DNA from: Jaltomata sinuosa
Lineage: Eukaryota; Streptophyta; Magnoliopsida; Solanales; Solanaceae
Reading direction: 5' to 3'
DNA: 64,000 bases
Assembly: GCA_003996215.1 (NCBI GenBank)
Contig: QJPP01000843.1
Span: forward strand, 186,001-250,000
Made by a program: the position numbers and the translations under genes. The notes under the pieces were generated by a model. The model had not been told where the DNA came from. It made no database searches and was given only the letters and a program-made list of their open reading frames with translations. Shown here in pieces: positions 42,187 to 54,325 of this stretch. Position 1 is the stretch's first letter; each line of letters begins with the position of its first letter.

Positions 42187-44951
42187 TGTAATGACCCTCC
42201 TGGTTATTTTCCTATTTTTCGTGCTTTCTTTGTGTTTTGAGCTTTCCTTTAGCGGCTACAGGTCATTTATGACTTATCGGGACTGACGGTTCAGTGCCCG
42301 GGCCATTCGTTAGGTCATTATGGCCATTTCCTTGTTTTAGAATTTGAACTTAGAAAATCCTTGACTTCGATTAACTTTCTTGGTAAACATGCTTAGAATC
42401 AAATTTTGACAGTTCTGTAAGCTCCGGAATGTCGACTTTGGGCTAGAGACACCTTGGGTTCGGGTCCATGGCTTTCGGACTTGTTTTGAGGTATTGAGTT
42501 TCGAGTCAGTTTTGGGCACGGGGTTCACTTTTTGTTAAAAAAATCTCCATTGGGAGTTTTGTCGATTCCATTGAGTCTGAAATACTGTTTCTGGTAGGGT
42601 AGCATAGTTGGTTTGTTTAAACGGGGTTCCAAATGAATCCCGAGGGTCCGTCGGATGAACTTTTTGCCTTGGTGAATTATTGGTTGCTGCTATAAATGTT
42701 GCAAACCATTTTGGTCATCTCGATCGCGAGGTGGCCATCGTGTTTGCAATGGCTTAGTTCCTTGACCATCGCGATTGTGAAGGTTACTCTTTGCGTTTGC
42801 AATGAAGCACGCAGGGGCTTTCTCTATGCAACCATATGGTTGGCCTGTCATGACCGCGATGGTCCGGCTTTCTCTTCTTCGTGATTGCAGGGGTCCTGTC
42901 GTGATCGTGATGAAGGACCCAGACAGCTATTTAAGCTGTCCACTTCATTTTTCTAGCCACTTTGTTCATTTCTTTTACACCTAAATACTGAAACACTCTT
43001 CTAAAGTGCTCCAAATCAGTCCTTGACATGAGGAAATTGTTTGTTCATCTGGAATTCGTATTCTCTTGATAATTGGTAAGCTCTCCTTCTCTAAAGCTCT
43101 CTTCTTCTCCATTTAGTAAAACTCCATTGTTGATTAACTCTTGGAGCTCAGATAAATACTTGTAGAATTTGTTCCTTGTGCTGTATGTTCATGAGTTCTG
43201 GGGACTCACTCCATTGGCATAATTCTCTCCCTAATTCGTAAGTCTCCATCTTAAAAATCTTGTTATGACCTGTCTTAAATCCTCAAATTAGTAGCACTTT
43301 GGGGCTATTTTGGACCCCGAAACAAGATCCATTCGCGATCAAGTTTTGAGCATGGGTTCCTTAACCCATCATGACCTTAACTGCAAATTTTATTTTCTGT
43401 TACATTTTGCTGGCCCCGAGGATCATTTTCTGACCCAATTTTTGGCTTAATTTTTCGTATATCAATATGGGTGTCGTTCTTCTTGTCTTGATATCTAGTT
43501 TATGTTCTTGATAGTGTTGCAACTGTCTGAGGTTGTTAGAAAGGGGAAGGCATATGAGTGATGGTTTGTGTTTGCAGTTTGACCCCGAGGTAGGTTACAG
43601 TTTACTTTCTAGACTGAGTGTAGTTGGATTTCATATATTTATTTGATACTGCAACGTTAGGTTGTATTTTAGATAGATTTAGGCTTAAATCCTATTTACC
43701 ACTTATAATTGGACATTTCGGGTTATAGTGTAGAATTATCATGTTTATCCTTAGTCTAGGAGCTTGTAGTATCGTTGTGGCGTGCTTAGAATCTGTAATT
43801 TACTTTTAGGAGGTTTTAGAGGTAGAGTAGAGAATCTCGGTGAATTTTTGCATTATTTCCCTATTTTATTCGCTTTGTTCTACTATTGTGTGTAACTATG
43901 GGCCCGAGGCTATAGCGTGGATTTGGACGGAGTTCCGAGTCAGTTCTCTTGGTTTGGAGGGTATTTTGCCCTGTTTTTGCCTTGTTGTGAATGGTTTTTC
44001 CCTCGTTGGTTATTTCATATTTATATTGCATCGCACATCATGGATAAAGGAAGAAAGCATTTCAAAGGTTTTTGGTTCAAAAATGAGGTTTACTACGGTT
44101 ACGACGACCTTGAGATTTGAAATGAATCGTGTTGGAATTTTTCTATGGATATTGGAAGGAAATGGGAAAATACTATTTTTATGCATTATTCATGGTCCAA
44201 TGCGGTATTTCGGACCCCGATGCATTATTCTGGGTTTTTACCTTCCATTCATTTACTCACATATATATATATGCATAGTCCGATGCGGTTGGTGCTTTTG
44301 GATTGTTGTTGTTTTGGGATTGTCTACTGTAGTGTTTCACTTTTCATTGGTTTGTTTCTTTCGATTTAAGCTTTTATAAATAGATTTAGGTGGATCCCTT
44401 TGTTTTAACTGCTTTCCTGTATCTTATTATCTATATATTATCTTTGTGCGCTCAGTCGGCCTATGATGGCTACTGTGTACCCGTTGTCTTGGTACTCATA
44501 CTACACTCTGCATCTTATTCTGATGCAGCACCTAGTACGAGCCACCCTCATTGACCTTCCTTTCATTCGAGCCTGTTGTAGTTCGGATCGCGGTGAGCTC
44601 TCGGCTTTTTTGGAGACTTTACATGCTTTCTATCTTGTATATTTTGTCTATATTTTGTATTTTTGATAGACAGAGTCTGTTGTATAGATACTCTTTGCTT
44701 AGTCTCTCTTGTACTAGTGACACCAGGTCTGGGTTGGTTCTCGTGTTGTTTTGTATATTTGGTCACTTTAGGGCCATCTTTTGTATATTTTGTACGTTGG
44801 TATGTATATATACTATTGGCCCTATCTTTTCATTTGTATATTTGCTTTTCCTTAGTTTAATTATTATTATTATCTTTCTCATCATTGGGTTTTTGCTTGT
44901 CTACTAGGGGGTTATGTAGATTCCATCATGGCCCAGTTTTGGGTTGTGACA
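42187..44951 (+). repeat. T2 5' LTR
   Basis: 2765 bp. Contains the uninterrupted form of the L1 target (GAGTGATGGTTTGTGTTTG near 43557). Open frames at 43840-44379 and 44463-44907 lie in T-rich LTR sequence and have no coding features. Confidence 0.94.
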
Positions 44952-44954
44952 AAT

Positions 44955-44966
44955 TGGTATCAGAGC
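44955..44966 (+). promoter_or_regulatory. T2 primer binding site (tRNA-Met)
   Basis: TGGTATCAGAGC, a perfect match to the tRNA-Met primer site, three bases after the LTR. Confidence 0.93.
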
Positions 44967-45188
44967 TCTAGGTTCACCGGTCTCGCCATTCCAAGAGCAA
45001 AGTGTCTAGTAGAGTCTCGTGGATTGGTACGATGACATCCGTATCCAATCTACGAGAGGCTATAAGACATTCCTAGGAAGTATGTCATATTATTTAATTC
45101 CTTGTCGTGCGTTCTTGACTTGATCAACTTCTGAGTATGCGTTCTTGACTTGATCAACTTCTGAGTATCTTGTTTCACTCTTTCTTAG

Positions 45189-46640
45189 ATAGTTCAGACG
45201 AGATCTTCAGCGGGTAAGGACGAGGCCAATACGCCGGCAGTTAGAGCCCCAGCTAGGGGACGGGCTAGAGGCTGACCCAGAGGTCGAGGTAGGGCATGGG
45301 ATATAACACTAGCCCAGGCCAGGGCTAGACTACCATAACTATAACCTAAGGTTAGAGTGGACGAGGTACAGTATGAGCCAGATCATGTGGGGCCAGCCCA
45401 GCATCCGGCAGGTTTAGTAGCTACTCCAGTGTTGCAGAATACCTTAGTTCAATTGTTGGGGTTCCTTGAGGGTATGACTCCACCCGCAGATTCGCCGGCC
45501 ACTCTGATTGTTTCTTAGGTTAGACATGAGGGTCAGACTTCATCTCAGGCGGTAGCACAGGGTTCAAGAGCGCAGCCTGCTACTACGGCTCCCAGATTAG
45601 AGGTATTACTAGTTCCTATAGTTGCTCCACATTTTCCAGTCGTGCCAGTTATATCTTCTAGGGAGCAGAAGATATTGGGTAGGTTCTTGAGATTTGGTCC
45701 TATGAGGTTTTTAGGTGCTTCTAGGGAGGATGTGCACGAGTTTCTGACTAGCTGCCAGGAAAGGTTACATAATTTGGGGTTAGTTGAGTCACATGGAGCA
45801 GATTACACTGCGTTTCAGCTGGATGGTCTAACAAAATAGTGGTGGAGGTCATATGTTGCTTGTAGACCAGCCAGGTCACCTCCACTTACTTGGGCCCAGT
45901 TCTCTGTAGCTTTTTTAGAAAAGTATGTACCACATAGCATGAGAGAGCGGTTGATGGATCAATTATCTCAATTGGAGCAGGGCTCCCTAATAGTGACTGA
46001 GTATGAGGTCCACTTCCACCAGTTGTCCAGACACGCCACTATGATTTTTCCCACCGAGCATGAGAGAGTACGCCAATTTGTTTGAGGTTTGACCTTGCAT
46101 CTCCGCTTGACCATAGAGGGTATGGTAGCATTGGGTCAGTCTTTTCTTGAGGTAGTTGATCACTCCCGTACTATTGAGGGCGTACTTTGCGAGGCCCAAG
46201 GGGGCAGTGATAAGAGGCCCCACCATCAGGGAAGTTTCAGTGGTTCACAGGCGTGGTAGAGGCTATTATAGTAGAGGTCAGCACCAACAACTCTTCTAGA
46301 CGAGCCATCCTGTTCAGGCATCTTTACAGACTTTTGAGGGTCAGAGTATTATTCCTACTCCACGAGGTGGTCATTCAGGATCCACAGGTCGTGGTAGTCA
46401 TTTTTGATTCAGCCGAGTCTTCACAGCAGAGTACATTTGGTCTGGGTTGTTATGAGTGTGGTGATATAGGCCACTTTGCTAGAGAGTGACTATCGGGACA
46501 ACACCCTAGGCATCATGATCAATTGGTTCAGGCTCCCAGGGATCCAGCACCACCAGCTAGAGGCAGTTCACCAGATAGTAGGGATGGTCCCTAGGGTACT
46601 AGAGGTGGTCCTCAGACTGGTAGGCCAGGTTGTCATGGCG
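45189..46640 (+). pseudogene. T2 Gag, decayed, start codon lost
   Basis: The expected start reads ATAGTTCAGACG (I-V-Q-T-R-S-S), so the initiator ATG has become ATA. The capsid region at 45642-45839 reads REQKILGRFLRFGPMRFLG and AFQLDGLTK, followed by a TAG in the place of a Trp (45837), then WAQFSVAFLEKYVP and a zinc knuckle with stops (CYECGDIGHFARE, 46450-46489). Many stops and shifts. Confidence 0.85.
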
Positions 46641-46649
46641 GTCGGAGCC

Positions 46650-49600
46650 ACGTGTATATGGTTCCGGGCTGGACAAAGGCCGAGGCTTCAGATGATGTGA
46701 TCATAGGTACAATCTTTGTTTGTCATCAGTCTACTTCTATTTTGTTTGGTCTTGGTCTACATTCTGATATGTATCTACTTATTATGATACTCGTCTGGAG
46801 CCTGCTTGTGAGTCTTTGCTTGCTCCCGTGCGTGTATCTACCCCAGTAGGTGATTCTTTAGTAGTAGATCAGGTGTATCAGGATTGTGTAGTGACTATCT
46901 TGCGGTACGACACGTGGGTGGACTTGGTTCTACTCAATATGGTTGATTTTGATGTGATCTTGGGCATGGATTGGCTGTCTCCTAATCATGCGGTCTTGGA
47001 TTTCTTCGCCAAGACTATTACTCTTTGAATGCCTAGTATCTCTCCTATCGTATGGAAGGGTGCCGATAGCCACATGCCAAGGGGTGTTATATCCTTTAGG
47101 CGCGCCCAGCAATTAGTTAGGAAAGGGTGCTTAGCTTATCTTGCCTATGTCTATGATACTAGTGCCACCACACCTCCTCCTGTGTCAGTTCCTATAGTTT
47201 GCGAGTATTCGGATGTGTTTCCTTTTGATCTTCCGAGTCTTCTTTCTAATCGTGATATTGATATTGGTATCGATGTGGAGCTAGGCACCAAGACCATTTC
47301 TATTATGCCATATCAGATGGCACCTACTGAGTTAAGGGAGCTTAAGGATTAGCTCCAGGATCTATTGAGTAGAGGGTTCATGAGGCCTAGTGTGCCTCCG
47401 TGGGGTACTCCATATCTGTTTGTGAAGAAGAAGGACAGGTCTATGCATATGTGTATTGACTATAGGCAGTTAAAAAAGGTGAAATTTAAGAACATATATA
47501 CTATGCCGCGAATTGATGATTTGTTTGACCAGCTACAGGGTGCGGCAGTGTTCACTAAGAAAGATTTGAGGTCCGGTTATGTCCAGTTGAGAATTAGGGT
47601 TGAGGATATCCCAAAGTCTGCATTTAGTACTCGATGCGGCCATTATGAGTTCCTATTCATGTCTTCTGAGTTGACTAATGCCCCAACAATATTTATGGCG
47701 TTGATGAACTGTGTGTTCAGTGCCTACTTGGACTCGTTTGTGATTGTGTTCATCGATGACATTCTAATTTATTCGGGGAGTAGAGAGGAGAATGACCAGC
47801 ATCTTAGAGTTGTACTTCAGACCTTGCGAGACCACCAGTTGTATGCCAAATTCACTAAGTGTGAGTTTTGGCTTGAGTCTGTGGCATTCTTGGGGCACGT
47901 AGTGTCCAAGGATGGGATTATGGTAGATCCAGCAAAGATTGCAGCAGTTCATGATTGGGCTGGGACTACTTCTCCTACCGAGGTTCGCAATTTCATCAGG
48001 TTGGCAGGTTATTATAGATGGTTTGTGGAGGTATTTTCTTCGATAGCAGCTTCATTGACTAGATTGACTCAGAAGAATGTTCCCTTCCAGTGGTCAGAGG
48101 AGTGTGAGGTCAGCTTTCTGAAGCTCAATGCCTTGTTGACTTCCGCTCCTATTCTTACTATTTCGGTCGAGGGTCAGGGTTTCACCATATATTGTGATGC
48201 TTTAAGTATTAGTTTAGGTTGTGTGCTGATACATCAGGGCCATGTTATTGCATATGCTTTCGGATAGTTGAAGGTTCCCGAGAGAAACTACCCCACATAT
48301 GACTTTGAGTTAGCGGCGGTAGTTTTTGTGTTGAAGATGTGGAGGCATTATCTTTATGGCGTGCATTGTGAGATCTTTACTGACCATTGTAGTCTTTAGT
48401 ATATTTTCAGCCAGAAGGATCTAAATTTGAGGTAGTGTAGGTTGTTGGAGTTACTGAAGGACTATGACCTTTCTATTCTCTATCATCAGGGCAAGGCAAA
48501 CATGGTGGCAAATGCCTTGAGCCGGAAGGCGGTGAGTATGGGTAGCTTGGCTTTCTTAGCGATAGAGGAGTGACCTTTAGCTTAGGACATCCAGTCCTTG
48601 GCTAACAGGTTGGTTAGACTTGACATTTTTGAGCTGGGTCATATTCTTGCTTGTATTGAGGCTAGATCTTCTTTGTTGGAGCAGATTCGGGTACAACAGT
48701 TTAATGATGTAAGGTTTAAGATCATTCGTGATAAGGTGTTGAGTGGTGAGGCTAGGAAGGTGACTTTAGATTTAGAGGGTATCTTGAGGATCGAGGGTCA
48801 TATCTGCGTACCTAGAGTTGGTGACTTGGTCAAATTGATATTAGAGGAGGCTCACTATTCTAGGTATTCCATTCATCCCGGGGAAGCTAAGAAGTATCGT
48901 GACTTAAGGCAGCACTAGTGGTGGTGTAGGATGAAGAGGGATATTTCAGCTTTCGTATCTAGGTACTTGAAATGTCAGAATGTGAAGTTTGAGCACCATA
49001 GGCCAGGTGGTTTGACTCAGAGGCTACCCATTACGGAGTGGAAATGAAAGAGGATTGCTATGGACTTCGTAGTCAATTTTCGACGTACCTTGCAGAGATT
49101 TGATGCTATTTGGGTTATCGTGGATAGGTTGACTAAGTCTGCTCACTTTTTGATGGTTCAGACTTCCTACAGTTCCGAGAGGTTGGCTCAAATCTATATT
49201 TAGGAGATTGTCCGTTTGCATGGTGTGCCAGTATCTATCATCTCCAACTGAGGCACTCAGTTCACTTCACACTTTTGGAGGTCTATTCAAAGAGAGTTAG
49301 GTACTAGGGTTGAGCTTATCATTGCTTTTCATCTGCAGATATACGGTTAGTCAAAGCATACTATTCAGGTTATGGAGGATATGTTGCGAGCCTGTGTTAT
49401 TGATTTCGGGGGTCAGTGTGATCAGTGTTTAGCCTTAGCAGAGTTTGCATATAATAATAGTTATCAATCAAGCATTCATATGGCTCCATTTGTGTCTTTG
49501 TATGGCAGGCGGTGCAGATCTCCAACGGGTTGGTTTGATGCTTTCGAGGTTAGGTCATGGGGTACCAACTTACTTCGTGGTTCTATGGATAGATTTTGAG

Positions 49601-50100
49601 TTATTCAGGAGAGACTTTTCATTGCCCAGAGTAGGAAGAAGAGTTATGTTGACTGGAATGTTTGAGATCTAGAGTTCATGGTAGGTTATAGTGTGTTCCT
49701 TCGAGTATCTCCCATGAAGAGAGTGATAAGGTTCGAAAGGAAAGCGTAAGCTCAGTCCAAGGTTTATTGGGCCATTTGAGATCCTTCGTGGTATTGGAGA
49801 GGTTGCTTATGAGTTAGCCTTGCCTCCTACTCTTTCAAGTGTGCATCATGTGTTTCATGTCTCTATGTTGTTGTGGTATATTTCAGATGAGTCTCACGTG
49901 CTTTAGTTAGAGTCAGTTCAGTTGGATGGTTCCTTAGCCTTTGAGGAGGAGCCTGTTGCTATTTTTGACAGGCAGGTTAGGATGTTGAGGTCCAAGGAGA
50001 TTCCGTCAGTGAAGGTTTAGTGGCGGCATCATCCTGTCGAGGAAGCTACTTGGGAGATCGAGACCGATATGCAGAACCGTTATCCTCATCTTTTCGAGTC
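46650..50100 (+). pseudogene. T2 Pol (protease, RT, RNase H, integrase, chromodomain), decayed
   Basis: Protease end VILGMDWL near 46960. RT is open at 47365-48267: MCIDYRQLKKV, MPRIDDLFDQL, KDLRSGYVQ, then catalytic FIDDILIYS (about 47755). RNase H shows DALSISLGCVLIHQG and later ANALSRK with stops between. Integrase is readable at 48598-49600 (YSIHPGEAKKYRDLRQ, VDRLTKSAHF, EFAYNNSYQ) across several frames. The C-terminus has EEATWEIETDMQNRYP, chromodomain-like. Stops appear every few hundred bases; frequent TAG and TGA at Trp or Arg positions. Confidence 0.88.
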
Positions 50101-50158
50101 CTCTGGTACTATCTTTTTTCTAAATTTTGTGGATGAAAGTTCTTTTAGTAGTGTATGT

Positions 50159-51536
50159 TGTAATGACCCTCCCGATCATTCCTATTTTCCATGCTTTTTC
50201 TGTGTTTTGAGCTTTCCGTTAGCGGCTACAGGTCATTTATGACTTGCCAGGATTGACGGTTCGGCGCCCAGGCCGTTCATTAGGTCATTATGGCCATTTA
50301 CCTATTTTAGAACTTAAACTTAGAAAATACTTGACTTTGGTCAACTTTCTTGGTAAACATGCTTAGAATCAAATTCCGACAGTTCTGTTAGCTCCATAAT
50401 GTCGACTTTAGGCTAGAAGGACCTTTGGTTCGGGTCCTGGGGCTTCCAGACTTATTTTGAGGTATTGAGTTTCGAGTCAGTTTTGGGCACGGGGCCCACT
50501 TTTTATTAAAATGATCTCTGTTGGGAGTTTCATCAATTCTATTGAGTCTGGAATATTGTTTTTGTAGGGTAACTTGGTTGGTTTGTGTTCACGGGGTTCT
50601 GAATGAATCTCAAGGGTCCGTCGGATGAAATTTTGGCCTTGGTGAATTGCTGGTTGCCGCTATAAAAGTTGCAGACCATTTTGGTCATCGCGATCGCGAG
50701 GTGGCCATCGCATTTGCGATGGTCTAGTTCCTTGACCATCGCGATCGTGAAGGTTGCTCTTCGTATTCATGATGAAGTTGGCAGGGGCTTGCTCTATGCA
50801 GTCGCCTGGCTGACTTGTCGCGACCAAAATGGTCCAGATCCCTCTTCTTCGCAAATGCGAGGGTCCTATCGCGATCGCGATGAAGGACCCCAGACAGCTA
50901 TTTAAGTTTTCCACTTCATTTTTCCATCCACTTTGTTCATTTCTCCAAACACCTAAATGCAAAAACACTCTTCTAAAGTGCTCCAAATCAGTCCTTGACC
51001 TGGGGAAATCGTTTGTTCATCTGGAATTCGTATTCTCTCAATAATTGGTAAGTTCTCCTTCCCCAAAGCTCTCTTCTTCTCCATTTAGTAAAACTTCATT
51101 GTTGATTAATTCTTGGAGCTCGAATAAATACTTGTAGAATTGTTCCTTGGGCTTCATGTTCGTGAGTTCGGGGGACTTACTCCATTGGCTTAATTATCTC
51201 CCTAATTGGTAAGTCTCCGTCTTAAAAATCTTTTAATTCTCCGTCTTAAATACTCGAATTACTAGAACTTTGGGGCTATTTTGGGCCCCGAAAAAAGCTC
51301 CATTCGCGCTCAAGTTTTGAGCATGGGTTCCTTAACCCACCGCGACCTTAATTGTGAATTCTATTTTCTATTTTATTGAACGAGCCCCGAGGGTCCATTT
51401 TTGACCCGATTTCTGGCTTGATTTTCCGTATATAAATATGGGTGTCGTTCTTCTGGTCTTGATACCTAGTTTATGTTCTTGATAGCGTGGCAGCTGTCTG
51501 AGGCTGTTTGGAAGGGGAAGGAACACGAGTGATGGT
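50159..51536 (+). repeat. T2 3' LTR, first part (split by L1)
   Basis: Aligns to 42187-43574 of the 5' LTR. Ends with ATGGT (51532-51536), the left target duplication of L1. Confidence 0.94.
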
Positions 51537-52871
51537 TGATGTGAGGCAAAAAATACATATTTTTAATCATTATTTGCCTCATATTTAGTCTTTTCATTGT
51601 CGTTTTTGAGCATTGATTTTATGAATTATTCTTATATTGGGTATTTTTATTTGTAGGATTAAAGTGGTGCAAAAAGGAAGAAATTTGGAGAAGAAACGAA
51701 TTAAAAAAGGAGAAATCATATAAGGAAATCAAGCAGGCAGCTTAATAGATTAAATTGAATATTATATTATATATATATGCATAGCAGCCATGTTTCAAAT
51801 TGCAAATTGCAATTGAACTACACCTGCACGTGTCACTGTATGAAGATCCAAGAAAAAAAGTCAACGAGCAGTCAAACGGCTCGTCGGCAGTCCAAATTTC
51901 ACACGGATTTCTTTCTCCCACTTCATTTTGGACTCAGTTATTTTATTTGAAGTTTTTTTCTACACCTATAAATATCCCATAAGAACAATTTTTACATAAC
52001 TTTTGACCTACGAAGAGCTAGGAGCCACCGTGGAGGCCGGAGAATATTGGTTTCATCTTTTCTTCTCCTTTATTATTTATTTTACGTTTTTTTTTGGATG
52101 ATTTGTTGTAATTTTTCCATGTCTATGTGGAGTTAAATTTCTCGTTCTAGGATTATGGTAGCTAACTACATGTTTTTTTAGTAGACAATTGATTCGATTA
52201 TTTGTTTATCATATTAGTTATTCTTATATTCTTGTGCTTACTATTTTAATATTTCGCGGCCATAAAAATAAATCTAGAATCTCTGTGTGAACTCAAGAGA
52301 AGAATCATTGAGATAGAACGAAGAATATAGGGAGAAAGACCTCTCTTTTGTATCGTAAAGGGTAGGTTAGTGACTTGGATAGAAATATACCTAGAACGCC
52401 TTGATTGGTTCATACGGGAAGAAATATAAATGCTTTTTAAATAATATGTCACATCCCCACTCAACGATGTAGTTGTGATGCTATTTTGAATAGCCAACTA
52501 GAGGCTCGAGAGGCCATAGTTGTAATATCAACCCCGAAATCAACAACTAGATGAACTAACAAGTCGATGAAATTGCTTATTAAACATGATTGCTAGCAAG
52601 CCCATTGTCCTAGAGCGGTTTCATCACATTAATTACGTGAAAATCTTCTCTTTGTTTGGTTAATTGTTCATTAGTTAACTTCTTTTTTTTTATTTTTAGA
52701 TTAGTTAATCTTAAATTCACCTTGGGATTTTTACGCTTGAATAAATAATTAGAACTAGTTTAATTTAGTAAAATAGTTAATCGACAAGTCCCTGTAGGTA
52801 CAATATCTGGACTTACAATCCTATATTACTTGTACGATCGCGTACACTTGCGTGTGCGTTAGGACGAAACA
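51537..52871 (+). repeat. L1 5' LTR
   Basis: 1335 bp, same length as the partner, with scattered substitutions and short indels. The frame on - at 52246-52497 is repeated in the partner LTR but shows no coding features. Confidence 0.95.
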
Positions 52872-52877
52872 AGTTTT

Positions 52878-52895
52878 TGGCTCCGTTGCCAGGGA
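52878..52895 (+). promoter_or_regulatory. L1 primer binding site (tRNA-Asp type)
   Basis: TGGCTCCGTTGCCAGGGA, 16 of 18 matches to the complement of plant tRNA-Asp 3' end, six bases after the LTR. This is the same primer class as A1. Confidence 0.85.
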
Positions 52896-53014
52896 CTTAG
52901 AAATTAATTATTTATCTACATTGAACTTTTTCTTTTTATTTATTTATGTTTTTGTATATATTTTGTTTTCTTTTATATATAGTTTTGTTTTTTTTATTCG
53001 ATAATCTTCTTAAC

Positions 53015-54325
53015 ATGACATCTAGTTATAAAGATTGGTTGAAGGATGAGTACTATTCATATGTTGGTAATCATTGTCAATTTTGTGGAGGACCCCACCT
53101 GGGTATCAATTGCCATTATACTCAAAAGGACGGATGGTGCACACCTACCCAATCTTTTGAATTTAATGTATGTTATATATGTGGTGGTCAGGATAGCCAT
53201 TCGAATGGTTGTCCTAACTCTTATTCCCCTTCCCTGAACCCCTATTATGATTCTTCTGTTGTTTATGATATTTACAGGGGTAATTAAGTGGAGTATGTGA
53301 ATCATGAGGCTTATCTCATTGATATGCTAAAGCAAATACTGGATAAGCAGGAAGAATTGAATAAAGGCGCAATCAAATTGAGAGAAGACATGGAGAGGAT
53401 AGGTTCCCAACTCACAGAGATGCAGGCTATGACTGAAACTTATATGGATCAACAAGTTAAGATCTTAGCCAATACCCAAGATGAACCCCTAGTAGAAGAA
53501 AAAAATGAATCCCTACTAGGAGAAAGCTGTGAGGAAGTAGACATAGTGAGCCAACCATGGATAAGAGAACAAGAGGAAAACATTAAATTCCATGAGTTTC
53601 TCCATGATAACCTCACAAATATGACAACACAGCTGATAAAAGGTAGAGTTGATCTCAGACAAGAGATAGACCAATTTGACTCAGATATCCATTACTTGGA
53701 GTATCACTTGAAGAAAAAAGTTGAGGCGTCTGATGCCCAATCATCAATTGTTGTGGATACTGGCCAACTAGTTGAGCAGAAAGAAGAATTTCATCCATTC
53801 AACTATGCTTTATTCATTAGTGCTGATGTTGAGGAGATGTATGAAAGTGAGCATGTCATAAACAATGCGAGTTTGGGATTAGGTATTGTTGGACCTCATT
53901 CTAAACACTTTTCTACATTATGTTTGGATGATGACATAAAAATTGAGTCATATGAGCTAGTTGAGAAGTGTGTAGATGAGGAACAAAGTCCTTACATTCT
54001 AAAATTTGCTCCACCAAAAAGATAAAATGACATTCCTCACTTAAGGGCCAAGAAGTGCAAGATGCGACCTTATTTACTTGGTTCCTTCATCTTTATAACA
54101 CCGCCCCTTGAGAGGAGCAAAACGTTTGATGCAAAGTTAGGAGCACAATTCATAAGTTCTAAGTTGAAAGAAAAGTGGTTTAGTGATGGAGTCGTGCCGC
54201 AACATTTAATCAGGCGCTTGTTGGGAGGCAACCTAACTAGTAGTGTAGCTTCTTATTTTTTTATAGTGTCACGTTTTTTTTTGTTTTTTTTTCAGGTTTG
54301 GGGAAGTCTGAGTACCCGAATTTGA
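53015..54325 (+). pseudogene. L1 Gag-like ORF with two CxxC clusters, two in-frame stops
   Basis: One frame of about 437 codons from the ATG at 53015, interrupted only by TAA at 53285-53287 and 54023-54025. The N-terminus has CQFCGGPHLGINC and CYICGGQDSHSNGC, two Cys/His clusters like the CGGPH knuckles of Athila Gag. Next come helical, acidic segments (about codons 92-250). The last part (after 54026) has LGSFIFITPPLERSKTFDAK and LGAQF. No enzyme motif is present. I do not recognise it as a named family; putative RNA-binding packaging protein by position and cysteine pattern. Low-complexity T runs follow. Confidence 0.7.
54221..54236 (+). other. Hairpin-capable motif in L1
   Basis: TTGGGAGGCAACCTAA: stem TTGGG pairing with CCTAA through one G-U pair, loop AGGCAA. 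Preceded by GGCGCTTG as in A2. Confidence 0.55.

Noticed and set aside
43840..44907. Hydrophobic frames of 67-179 codons
   Set aside because: They lie in T-rich LTR sequence of T2 and are not preserved in the partner LTR (58150-58914) beyond short pieces.
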